Of a stretch of 64,000 nucleotides of DNA, positions 11,347-22,330 are shown piece after piece. A program made the translations under genes and the position numbers. This DNA is from Austropuccinia psidii (Eukaryota > Basidiomycota > Pucciniomycetes > Pucciniales > Sphaerophragmiaceae). How positions within the stretch are numbered: the stretch's first letter is position 1; each line of letters starts with the position of its first letter. The stretch is taken from contig JALGQZ010000011.1 in NCBI GenBank assembly GCA_023105745.1, positions 27,960,612 through 28,024,611 of the forward strand. Reading direction: 5' to 3'. The notes under the pieces are model-generated. The model was not told where the DNA came from. It saw only the letters and a program-made list of their open reading frames with translations, and ran no database searches.

Positions 11347-14300
11347 TTATTTGCGACTGAACCATGATGAACGCTTAGCCGGGTCACCAGCTATTGAAAG
11401 GATGGTTAATTTCCTGTTGAGTGATTTAATTTTCTCATTAATCAAATTCTTCAAACTTACCAGCTGCGTCACTATTAGTAATCCCTCCTCCACCTCGTAA
11501 TGGTTTGGCAATCCTTCCGAATACTAGACCTCCACCAGCTGGTATCTTTTCTTGTTGAGCTCGAGCTTGGTTAAGCCTTTCTCGAACTGCATGTAGTTGT
11601 ACTTCAAATTTAGCATTTTGAGCATTCAACTTTTCCTGAGCCTCTCCAAGCATCGTCTCTAAGCTCGTAATTCGGTCATTCCTGGCAAGCAGTTTACGTT
11701 CCGCAATTGCTACATCTTTCTTCAGCATGCTATTTTGTTCCACTAGTTGCTTTTGAACATTTGTCAGTTGATCTAAATTCCGAGTAAGAAACTCCATCTT
11801 GCGTTGTTGAGCCTTGGAATTGGAGTTTCTAAGTACGTTATTGTACTGTTCTCTTGTCTCGTCCAGTGAAATTTCAAGTTCAATCACCTAAAACAAATTC
11901 TGTCAGTAGAAGTGCATCAGATCATTTCATTTCGATAGCACATACCTTCTCGCATCGGTTCTGTAGATCGCGCATAAGACCCTTTTTCATACCGTCAAAT
12001 TCCGTCAGTTGATTGGCCATCGTTTTACGAATTCGCTCCATCTCCTTGGCACTCTCTGCCAAGTCTTTGCCACCCTCAATACCAGCAGCAGTAACAGCAA
12101 ATGCCCGCTAAATGAAACATGATTTGAATCAGTAAATGATTCAATCGAACCAATGACAAAAACAAAGAATAGCATTCGACTAAAATACCTTTAATTCCTC
12201 ATTTGCACTCTTCAGGTTGTCAATTGTAACCAATAAGCTACGGTTCTCGTGAGCTTTAATGTCAAGCTGCTGCTTCAAATCAGTAATTTCGAGCAGGGTT
12301 GCTTCCCGCTTGAGAGTAGTCTGAGCCTCCAGTTTGGTTTTGATACTTTCTAGCTCATTAGGATCATCACCGGGATTAATACCCCCAGCACCAACAGCTG
12401 CCGACGCTCGCTCCAGAAGGTCTTCATAATCTTGCTCTAGCAAGGATAGTCTCTTTTCAAGTTCTTCTTTCCTTCGACTAAGTAGATCGATTTCTTCTTG
12501 TGATTTCTTAGCTCGTTCATTGGATTCGTTTGTAAGAAGTTGAGAATCAGTTAATTGTCGTTTCAGTAGCATTAAATCTTCCGCGGATAATGGCCTGTCA
12601 ATATTAGCAGCCTCGTCGAGTTTTTGGAGTGTGGCACGAATTTCGTCTTCTTTCTCGGAAATAGCAGTCTAGATTTTTTTTCCCCCAATTAATATAAGCT
12701 TTTTCAAATGTCTCTGACCTGAACTTACCGATTCAAAGCCAGCCATCAATTGAGCCATTTTCTCAGCTTTCTTCCGTTGTTTACCTTCATCATTAAGCGA
12801 TTTCTGAGCAGCTTTGAGCTCGAGAATGTTTTTCTTTAGCTCTTCTAGTTCATTAGTCAAATCATTATTCTGCTCCCGTGTGGCATCGGCCAAAATACAA
12901 GCTTCTTTATTTTCGTACGTTAGCTTTTCAACTTGCAACCGCAACTCATTCAATTCTGCGTTCATAGCTTTGTTCTCCTGTGGATAATGAGCCAAAATCA
13001 ACAAAACCCCATTTCCGCTTTATGAAATAAAATAAAATAAAAGGAATGTAGACAAACAGAAGAAATGGTAGACTCTTGCTCTTTAAAGAAACTAAGCTCT
13101 TCTTGGATCTCTTGCATGCTGCGTTCCAATTTAGATAACGCTTCTTCTTTCTCAGCTAACTGATCACTCAATTCGTTTTCACGGCGCAAAAATTCTTCCC
13201 GTTCATCTCGATCCAAACCAATAATAGGAGTCCCTGGGCGAGTATCTAGCTCTCGCAAAGCATCCAGGGCAGGATGACTAGGTTTCCCTAGCATACTGAT
13301 GGGTGTGCTAGTAAGTTCTCTCTCGCTAGCACCAAGTTTAAGTGAGCCCGATCCGATAGTGACCATACCGGCTTCATTGACGTTAAGTTTAATACCCAAA
13401 GCTTTTTCCATTGTCGCCCAGTCTTGTTCATCTACATGTCCACCGCTTCGCCAAATAGTAAGTTCATTCTCAAGGAGGGTGATATATGATAACTGACGGC
13501 CGCCATCGCTCTGAGCTTTTTTTAGTAACGCTTTGAGTTCGGCGGTCGATAACTCGGCATTGACTCTTGCCTTGTTCTTGATCGACTTGGCCCGCATACC
13601 GAATCTCAAGGTGGATAATGTCTCAGCCTCATTATAAGACGATGGGGAGCAGTTGATGACTAAAGTGGTGCGTGAGTTACCACCAAGAGATTCCTGGAGT
13701 ATACGTGTTAGCTTTGAATCTCGATATGGGATATGGGCAGACTAAAAAAAGAAAAGAAAAAGAGGATCAATAGAATGTTTGACATAAAGAAGGATAATGA
13801 AACTGACATACTTTACCATCGGTAAGCGCATTGATAACCATTCCAAGAGCTGAAAGACTCTTGTTGATCTTCTTGGCTTCTTCTAATGTTTGACCGCTAG
13901 CGCCGGTCTTGCCTACTTTCTCCGAACCAGCTAAATCCACTAAGTATAGACTACCACTTTTTTGAGTGCCTGTCTCAAGGTGTTTCTGTTGGATGGTGAT
14001 AACAAAGATCGAGTGTGAGCGAGATGATTCGGCATTCATGTCTGAACAAGCAAAAACCAAGATTTAATTTAATGATTGAATGCAAAGAAAAGATTTAGGA
14101 TGAAATAAAGTCTTACTAGTTGAAGAGACTTTTCTAGCTTCGCTACCTTGTCTCATGATCTCATAAACTTCTGGTGCGCTTCCCACGTAAAAATCTGATA
14201 AATTCTTGACATAAACCCCACGACTTTTGTCCTCATGAATCGGTAAATTGTCATTGTGAGCTAGGTTGATAAAGACTTGATAAGTAGGTGTGGCAGTGTG

Positions 14301-14975
14301 AGATTGAGTGAGATCTTAATCAGATTACTGACGAGCTAAAAGGTCACGAATTTTTTCCATGTAGATTTCCATATAACTAACTTTGACTAAGTATTCAATA
14401 TTTTCAGGACTGGACATGATAGAATCAAAGATGTGCTCGGTAATCCGGGGGATAATACCCTTTAATTCACCGCTATCAATATCGGAACCCTAGGGTGTTA
14501 GAAGAAAAAGAATCTGGATGAGTGACGGGTAATGGAAAATAATCAAAATGGATGAGACTGACCATCATGGTGAAAGTTTTCCCTGAGCCCGTTTGTCCAT
14601 ATGCAAAGACCGTCCCATTGTAACCACTGAGGACATCTATAGAGCGAAAGGACGAAAGAAATGATAGGATTGAAATCATTTAGTTTTCACCAAAAAAAAG
14701 ATCTAAGGTGGTTTTTGGAAAACAAAAAAAGAAACCAACTTGCCCTCAACGATTCCTTTGACGCCATATTCAAATACTTCGACTTGCTTAGTTCCCATTG
14801 GAAAGACTCGATCAAAGGTAAAACCAGCAGCATCTGGTCCTTTCATAGCCTCTTGCGATTTCAATTTCACGCTATTGCCTTCATCATTGATTATCACCAC
14901 AGGCTCATTGCCGGCTTCCTTCAGCTCGAGAGCATTGGGAGGCCTGAATCGGCAGACTACCTTAACGTTCGACAT
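11347..14975 (-). CDS. Kinesin-1 heavy chain (conventional kinesin), 11 exons, 960 aa
   Basis: Plus-end-directed microtubule motor that carries vesicles and other cargo towards hyphal tips. The model is complement(join(11347..11390, 11461..11887, 11946..12107, 12189..12668, 12729..12977, 13058..13741, 13812..14041, 14117..14260, 14333..14489, 14563..14636, 14744..14975)), 2,883 nt. All junctions keep frame. The N-terminal motor has the P-loop GQTGSGKT (residues 91-98), switch [12 protein letters not shown] (203-213) and switch II DLAGSE (238-243). The neck follows near 340, then a long coiled-coil stalk. The tail has [12 protein letters not shown] (IAK-like autoinhibitory motif, about 928-939) and the fungal C-terminal KRSSWF. 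The start ATG has A at -3 and no in-frame ATG upstream. Length matches fungal kinesin-1. Intron 1 is GC-AG; the other nine are GT-AG. It is CpG-rich unlike its surroundings and appears intact. Confidence 0.95.
14637..14743 (-). other. GC-AG intron 1 of the kinesin gene
   Basis: On the minus strand exon 1 ends GTTGAGG and the intron starts GCAAGT (the consensus for GC donors) and ends CTATAG. Only this junction gives the conserved reading [11 protein letters not shown], with the Asp codon split G|AT. The nearby GT (GTTGGT) would put exon 2 out of frame. At 107 nt it is the longest intron of the gene. Confidence 0.85.
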
Positions 14976-15210
14976 GTTAAGGACAACTCGAAATAATGAA
15001 TGAAGAACGTTTTCTCTTGAAGAAGGCTTGAATTCGAATGCGATGAAGGTTTGTTGAACGGAAAGATCTGGCGGTTCTTGATGAGATGACGATGAAGATC
15101 TTGAAATCCGGAGACGATGGATGAAAAATATTCGAAGGCGAGGAGTTAGGGTGACTGGGAGTGGGAACCTAGTGCCCGCCAGCAAAAAATCCAATCAGTT
15201 TTCTTTATCG
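14976..15210 (-). promoter_or_regulatory. Kinesin 5' flank with a CCAAT box
   Basis: The 5' flank is CpG-containing and pyrimidine-rich on the coding strand. A CCAAT motif (CCAATCAG at 15190-15197 on the plus strand, inverted relative to the gene) lies about 215 bp upstream of the start codon, a usual spacing for a CCAAT-binding complex site. No TATA box stands out. Confidence 0.4.
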
Positions 15211-15854
15211 CCCATACTCAATCCTCTTCAACCTCAAGACAATCATCCTGAGTAAGAAATAAATGGAATTTTGAAGAAATTAGCTTGATTTATATCACCA
15301 ATAAAGCTATAAGGCTTGTTTTTGGCCATGACAACGCCAAGTCTGAGTGCCAAATCACCTTCCACTAGGTAAAATAAGGCTCAATTTGTGCCAATTTGGG
15401 TGAAGGATTAATCCTAAAACTACTCAGATTTAAGTCCATTGAAATATATTAATTTTGATATAAATCTAGCTAAGAGAAAAAATAGCCTTAAAGTATTCCC
15501 ACAGAATTTAACTCAATGTTGCCTTTCTTTTGGAAAGATAGACATGTTGCTACATTAATGGGTTTCGATTCTAGAAATTAAAGATATGAAGAAAAATATT
15601 GGAAGCCATATCCAAAAATAGCTAAAAATTGAACAAGGAGGAAAGCCTACAGAATAATATTGTATATTTAACTTTTCTTTCATTAAATTATTTCAATGAT
15701 GTCAATAGATCCTGGGTAGATGGAATTTAAGAAAATAACATCAGTTTTTAACCTAAAAATCAAGACAATGTGATAAGAAAGTATAGTATTTATACAAAAA
15801 AGGTAGTCCTTTTCTGGGACATTATAGGTTCCAACACCTGAAATAAATACTTAT
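15211..15854. other. AT-rich gap between kinesin and the first LTR
   Basis: No gene or repeat end is visible. The last four bases, TTAT (15851-15854), are the likely left target-site duplicate of the large Gypsy element that follows. Confidence 0.45.
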
Positions 15855-17785
15855 TGTGGTATTCCAGACCTTTTTTTCAGGCTCAATCTCACAAAACCTC
15901 TACAAACCTAAATAATGCACCCTTTATTTGTCATTTCAAGGCCAATTTAACCTGGGACTTTACCTAGTTTTTTTCAATAAAATAGGCCTTAAATGGAAAA
16001 ATTGAATGGACTTCTATGAGATTTCAATTAAACAAATTAATATTCAATATGAAAAATATGTGCAAAACCCACCATTTAAAACCAGACTTACATAATATCC
16101 CCGATTTTAATCAAGCCCTTAACCCAATTCTTACTAAAAATTCATTTACTGCAAACATGATTCATATAGTGAAGTAGCCCTTGGTCCTTTGAAAAACGTG
16201 AGTGCATCAGGAACTCCTGAAGAAGCTTGACATATCCCAGATAAATATGCAGTCCCACAAACATAACTACATGGCCAGAACAATTGATAATACACTTCAA
16301 ATTCAAATGCAAACAAAAAGACACAACCCCACTCATCTGACCTAAAAATTTAATTTACAAAATTAAGTACCAAATATTAACTTAAATCTTCTGAACAAAT
16401 TAATCACCTCATAAAATCAAATCCAAATAAGCTCTACATCTTTGCACAGCCATACTCTGTAGCTTCAAATCTGGAAACCACATAATTTTCAATCAAGCAT
16501 ATATTCAAGCTTTATGAGAAACATCCAAATTACCTGCATATACTACTAAGCCATAGTAATAACCCTCCCAGAAGAAAAAATAACATTGAAAAATAATAGA
16601 CAGAAAAATTACCTCAAGCTGTGTAAGAAGTACCAAAGCTTGGTTGCACTGCAAAAATATAGGATAACCAAGTCAGATGAAATCCTTATATGGAAATCAC
16701 ACACTAGGATAAATATCTCAAATATGTGAAATACATTCTATAAAGGATACATAAATATTCATCTGACAGCCATTTGGAAATTTTTCACTAGCAGAAATAT
16801 CTCAGTTCCATGCATTCTCAAAATTAATTATGGAGAGATATGTTGTATGAAAGCTTACAGTAGAAGCTTTCATTAGAAATTATGTCTCAAATCTGTGAAA
16901 TTTGATGGTAAAGGGTAATTTAATGGTTAGTTGAAAACTCTGAGTAAGATTTTCACTTGAAGATAAATCTCAAAGCTGTGCATAAGCCATCATATGACCC
17001 AGAAAATAAAGAATACTTACAAGCAAAATTGACTCAAGAATTTGTTGAGCCCTAATTTAAGGGCAATATTAGTAAATGAGGAGAGCTCCCATGGAGGACC
17101 CATAGGTTCTTAAATGGTACAAATAGATGTCTTCTCTTCGCCAAATTAACTTTTCCCCATTTCTATATTGATATGAATTAGATGTTAATCCATCCCTTTT
17201 CTAGGAGCAAGTCTATTAATTTAGTTATTTTAATTAACCATTAGCCAAGCTCAGTTGAAATATGGTGTTTTTTTGTTACCCGGTAGCTTAGCTCAGTGTT
17301 AAAGAGCTATTGAAGAATATTTATAGTCCTTGAAACATATTTTTTCTACCAAAAACTATAGTCCTATTACCTTGATATTGGCAGTTATCCCAAATATCTC
17401 CTTGATCTCTTAACCTCTTTGTACCCTTTATATTATCTGCAAATTAGGCTTGTCAAGCAATAAAACCATCAGAAATTATTTTATCTCAAACAGCAAAAAT
17501 TCTGCTTACTTGCTATAGTATCTCAATATTGTTGTTTTTTTAAAAATAATTAGTGGTTGATAGATCTGATAGAGACTGCTAAATTTGGTCTTCTCTATTT
17601 TGGAAGTCACATAGAAAATCTCTTTTGATTTTTGACTCGATTTTTTTTTTCAGTATATTAGGAGGGGCGGCCAATACACCTTGTCACCCTGGTATTCACA
17701 ATCATTAGAAATTTAAAACAAGTTACCTGTGATTTCCCCCTCCATTTGCTACCTTGTTTGATCCCACATAAGAGTAGTTTCCATA
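15855..17785 (+). repeat. 5' LTR of family-3 Gypsy
   Basis: Starts TGTGGTATTCC and ends TTTCCATA (the expected terminal CA is mutated to TA). It aligns along its length with 41729-43405 and, reversed, with the solo LTRs at 19055-20950 and 45388-47250. A primer-binding-type TGG follows at 17788-17790. Relative to the 3' LTR it carries an extra segment of about 200 bp at about 17,220-17,425 with tRNA-like motifs. Confidence 0.8.
17282..17350 (+). other. tRNA-like fragment in an insertion within the LTR
   Basis: A perfect D-arm (GCTC 17291-17294, loop AGTGTTAAA, GAGC 17304-17307) preceded by TA fits the pol III A-box. GGTAG (17282-17286) can pair with CTACC (17346-17350) as an acceptor stem, total 69 nt. 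No good anticodon or T stem is seen and the B-box is poor, so this is a degenerate tRNA or SINE-like relic at best. A second A-box-like stretch (AAGCTCAGTTG) lies about 40 bp upstream. Confidence 0.3.
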
Positions 17786-17799
17786 TCTGGTGTCTCAAA

Positions 17800-19054
17800 A
17801 TGGTCAGTAAAATTCAATCATTAAAAAAGAAATTTACATTTGAAAATATTAAAATTACCATTACTAATAAGAACAATTCACTTGATCCCACCCAAGAAGG
17901 AAGAATTCAATCAGGAAACATCAAAAAAAGTTCAATCACTATCCTCAGAAGCACAAATATAATGATTATATCATTATCATCCCAAAAGGGGAGACAAAGA
18001 ACCTGGAGAGGATTTATCTATAGACTACAGTATACCACTTGGTACACCAAGAATTAGGAATAAGAACAAGAGAATAGCTACATAATACTTTAAAAACTTG
18101 CTTAAGGAATTCTTTGGAATTGAAAATAAATCTGAAAAATATGCAGTCAGTGTCAACCTCAAAACAGCCTCCAAAAACTAGAGAAAACACAGAAGAAGTA
18201 TTTAATGACAAAACCATTCAAGGAAAAGAAGAAATGTCTACAGAAGAGAGGAGTCAGAAAGAATATTCTGGAAGTGAATAAGGAGTTTATGAAATTTCTC
18301 AAAAAGAAGAGGAAAGAAACTAAGCACCTTAAAACAGAGCAAAGCCCAATGGATTAAAAAATAACAATTCCAAAAATATTCAGACCACAATGGTCACCTC
18401 CACCTATTCCTAGACCAAGGGCCACATCAACACCTTTCACTGAACAGAGGCCCAGTTCTCTTTCAAGAAGGGTTAATATTTTTTCTCAGGTACCAAGTAT
18501 CTTACAGAAAGAGATACGTAGAAATACTACACCCATAGTAAAAATAAGAGAAAAATATTATAATCTATGGTTTGATGGTAAGGATTTTCAAAGATTAATC
18601 AGGAAGTTAGAGAATATATCAGAAGCTTAAGGGGCTAGCAGAAGAGAAATTGCAAGAAAGATATCATTTTGGACCAAGGATGAAGAAATCAGCTACCATA
18701 TTGAGGGAATGCCAGTATATGAAACAGATGATTAGGGAAAATTGAAAGTAGATATGAAGAGAAGGTGAGGAACAGTCCCACCTGAGAGAAGATACAGGAT
18801 TTCCCCAATATAAAATTTATTCACACAAATGCAACAAGAATGAGGAATTAGGGATTTAGGGAAATATAGAAAAATTATTGAGGAATATGAAGCCATAATT
18901 ACTTACTGCAAATGGAATCAGTCCATTCAAGGTGATATTAATTACAGCCAAGGAGTATTTGCCTGTCTATCCCCTAGTTTTCAAGGATAAATATATAAGG
19001 AAATTATTAAATACAAAGCCATTATTCAGGAATTAGATGGAGGACGTCTCATAC
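17800..19054 (+). pseudogene. Family-3 gag, 5' part, with premature stops
   Basis: Structural (capsid) polyprotein of the large Gypsy element. From an ATG at 17800 the reading opens for 85 codons. From about 18,385 a second stretch reads PPPIPRPRATSTP, NLWFDGKDFQRLIRKLENI, FWTKDEEISYHIEGMP and PERRYRISP, the typical Pro-rich N-part followed by the capsid core of Pucciniales Gypsy gag. It holds at least six internal stops, several at positions where Trp fits the context (TGG to TAG or TGA). It is cut at 19,054 by a solo LTR and its frame resumes just past that insertion, at 20,951. Confidence 0.65.
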
Positions 19055-20950
19055 TGTGGAACTCCTTTTGGTGTGGGATTGGATAAGGCAGTCCTTGAGG
19101 GGGAAATCACAGGTAAACAGTTTTGAATTGCTGAAATAATCCTGTAACCAAGGGTGCTAATGGTGTTTTAGCTGCCCCTCTGAATATACTAAACAATCTC
19201 CCTACAGAGCTCACAAATCAATATTTAAGATTGTGGCTTTACAACTAGAGAAGACTTTTTAGCAGTCTCTATCAGACCTATTCAATAACCAGCCTAATGA
19301 TAAAATAATAATACTAATTTAGATAAAATAATTTCAAAAGATAAATTTGTAGGTGATTTTAGGATAATAAAGTATGAATTGAGTAAAATAAATAATGGAT
19401 ATGATAGTACTGAGTGGTAATTTTAAGTTATTTTCTTTGTTGAAGGTATTTTGTTTTAATGGATAATAGCTCAATATGAGAAAAATTTAGTAATAGTGAT
19501 AATATATAATAATATTGTTTGATAGTTTAAATAGTTGTTGTTGGTAAATGATTTTGATAATATGTAAAATATATTGTGTGATAATAATAATAGTGATATA
19601 GATTTTCTTCTAGTGAGAAGAGTATAATATAAGTATTTTGTTGAATATGAGTATTTAACTAATAGATGAATTCATAATATAGGCAGACCTACTGTTAACT
19701 ACAGCTATTTATAAACCACTATTTAATGTAATTTAATAATAATAATTTCTAGATTAACCTACTAGTAAGGGATGAATAGCTATTCTCCTTCTTGGTATAT
19801 AACTAATTGGATTCATGTGGAGAAGAGGAGAAAATGAGAGAGAGAGGCCTCCTTTTATGTTGTGAGAAGTACCCATGGGCTCTCCATGTAAAGTTTTATT
19901 CTTGACCTTGAGATGATTTTGCTGGTGTAGATTTTTGAAACAAAAGTCAGATGACCTGTCTGTTATACTACATTAGTAATCTTGCACAGCCTTGAGAGAT
20001 TAATGCTAGTGTGTAAGATTGGGAATGGTATCATATGACTGAGATATTTTCACCATTTGTTTGGTCAAAATGAAGGTTGAGATGTTTTTCTTGGTGAGGA
20101 TTTTGATAAAAAATATCAGGTGACTTCTCTTTTGAACTGCTTTAGTCAGCTTGCATAGCCTTGAGGAATTAATGCTGGTGAGTAAAGGATGAAGATGGTG
20201 TCATGTGAATAAGCCCATGTAAAATTTGTTTGTAAGGTTTATTTAGTTCCAGGTGATTATGCTGTGCAATGTGGGGATATCTTCTTGAGTTTTAATTCTT
20301 GATTACTGTAATTGCTGTGTACTTTACAGTTTAGTGTATTTTCCTTGCATGCAGCTAGTTGAATTTTAATTAAGTTGAATTTCAACAATCCTGTGGCTGT
20401 GTAATTTCCAGATCTTATGCATGTGGACTGCATAAGTCTTATTTGGGTTTCTGTATTGTTGTGTAATTTTTAAGTTTTCTTTTTTTAGTGGATTTTCCCA
20501 TGTATTGAGTTGAATTGGATACTGTCATGTGATCCTTGTGTCACATGAACTGTATTTGGTTACTGTGATTCTTAGTAATATAATCTTCTTGATGGATTTA
20601 GAGTGGATATAATGTTACAATGATACTTTTCCCATGTAATTTTGAGTTTCTGTATGTATTAAGCCTATTGTTGATTCTGTAAGGCTTATATGTAGGTTTT
20701 CTTGTATAATTCCATAAGATTGGACTCCCCTATTATTTATTTGATTGTAGAAATATGTTGATTATTTCAATTCTGAATGCCAAATCTTCCATTCCTCCCT
20801 ACTATTGATGTTATTCCTGAGTGTGTGTGATCTTTAATAATGTCCTTTGAGTGGTGATTTCCTGAATTAGTCATTTTGATCTTGATTTTCCAACTGTTAA
20901 TTTTCAAAAAAAAAATTCTTGAAACTGGTAAAAAGGTATGGAATACCACA
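19055..20950 (-). mobile_element. Solo LTR of family 3, reversed, with 4-bp TSD ATAC
   Basis: Reads TGTGGAACTCC at 19055 and GGAATACCACA to 20950 on the plus strand. Its reverse complement aligns with the LTRs at 15855 and 41729: both share an ACCTGTGATTTCCCCCTC block before the end. ATAC flanks it perfectly at 19051-19054 and 20951-20954. It interrupts gag: the peptide IPILEIVNIYIEQHFE continues right after it. Length 1,896 bp. No internal region remains, so the parent recombined to a solo LTR. Confidence 0.85.
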
Positions 20951-22330
20951 ATACCTATATTGGAAATTGTGAATATTTATATTGAGCAACATTTTGAGTG
21001 CAATTTTTAAATTCAGAAAGAATAACCTCCAAGAAAAGTACCAAGATAATAAGACCATGTTTTAATATGAAATCTGGGAAGAAGTATCAGAAAAAACAAA
21101 AGATCTTATACCAAAGTCAATACTACCAAGCGACAAGAAGCTCAACAAAAGAATATTGGAAACAAATCAGTGAATGAAGTCTTGAACCAGCTTACAGATC
21201 TCTTGTAACCCATAAATCCTTGAAAGAGCAATTGAAGGGGCATTAATGATAATACTGAACAAAGACTCTCTCAGATTACTCAACCATTCAGGAAAAGAAA
21301 TTCTTTCCCACCTATATCTTCTAGATATCAACCATATATTACTGAAATTTTTTTTTCCAATACCACTTTTCCATTTTTAGCACTTTAAAGGGGAAGGACA
21401 ATCAGTAAACAGGTGCAGGTACCCCAGTAAAGAGTTAGAAAAAACTATAGTTGGGACACAAGGATAATCTTACTTCTTTTTCAAATTTTCAAAGAGTAAA
21501 AAATGGAAGGGTCTTAATTTCAAAGCACTTAGTAATGCAATCTTCCAAAGACCAAGCTGAACTCAACAAGAAATTTGTGGAAAAATTAACTTTCAAGTCA
21601 GATCAAGAGGAAAACAAGAGCCCTAAAACTAAACAGGAGGACAAAGAAACAGAAATAGCTCATGTTCAATAATTGAAAAATTGGAAGCCACCTTCAATCT
21701 CATAATCCAAAAACACCTTCCAGCTAAATTTTGCACTCAGAAACAAAAAGAAAAGAGTTTAAAGACACCATAAAGGTCAGGAATTGAAAAAGAAATCTCA
21801 TTTATCAGGCAAATATGTTAAGGAAAAAGAAGAAGAGGAAATAATAATTTTACTCACCAGATTCAAAAACTCAACTATCTCAAATACAGATAAACCTGAA
21901 GAAAAAAGTTAAAGAACTGTAAATAGAGAAGAAAAGGATGAAGCAATGAAATAAGAGAAGAAATTTACAAAGCCACAAAAGAAACAGGGGGAAGGAAAAA
22001 TGGAAATTGAAAAAATAATCAAGAAAGCTGTGCAACAAGAGATGAACCTTACCATTGAAAAAATATTAAGAATTTTACCAAGATTTTTTAAGAAACTAGC
22101 AGTATTATCAGAAAAGGACAAAGAAGCCATTTAATAAATTCATTAAGTAAAAATAACCAGGAAATGTTGTATTTTGGATTTAATAAAGTACCAAAACCCA
22201 TTTTTCACTATGTCTGTCCACTGGGATTTATAACATTTTCATTGGTAAGAAAGAATACCTTGTTAGAGAATGAGTGAATACTGGAGCAGAACTTGATATT
22301 ATACCTGGATATATGTAATCCAATTAATAC
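20951..22330 (+). pseudogene. Family-3 gag 3' part and protease remnant
   Basis: Continues the interrupted gag (IPILEIVNIYIEQHFE at about 20,951-20,998). A 73-codon open part at 21,451-21,672 is Lys/Glu/Gln-rich, as in the linker between capsid and protease. At about 22,215-22,305 the reading FHYVCPLGFI, then a stop, then NTGAELDIIPG matches a retroviral-type aspartic protease, with Asn where the catalytic Asp of the DTGA motif is expected. Many stops and frame changes. Non-functional. Confidence 0.55.

Noticed and set aside
14976..15194. N-terminal extension of the kinesin reading
   Set aside because: The frame stays open upstream of the ATG but has no in-frame ATG and no similarity to kinesin. 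It is 5' untranslated DNA.
15855..20950. A single 5-kb LTR from TGTGGTATTCC to GGAATACCACA, repeated at 41,729-47,250
   Set aside because: The two halves are the same LTR in opposite orientations, gag lies between them in the first case, and the second half has its own target duplications.
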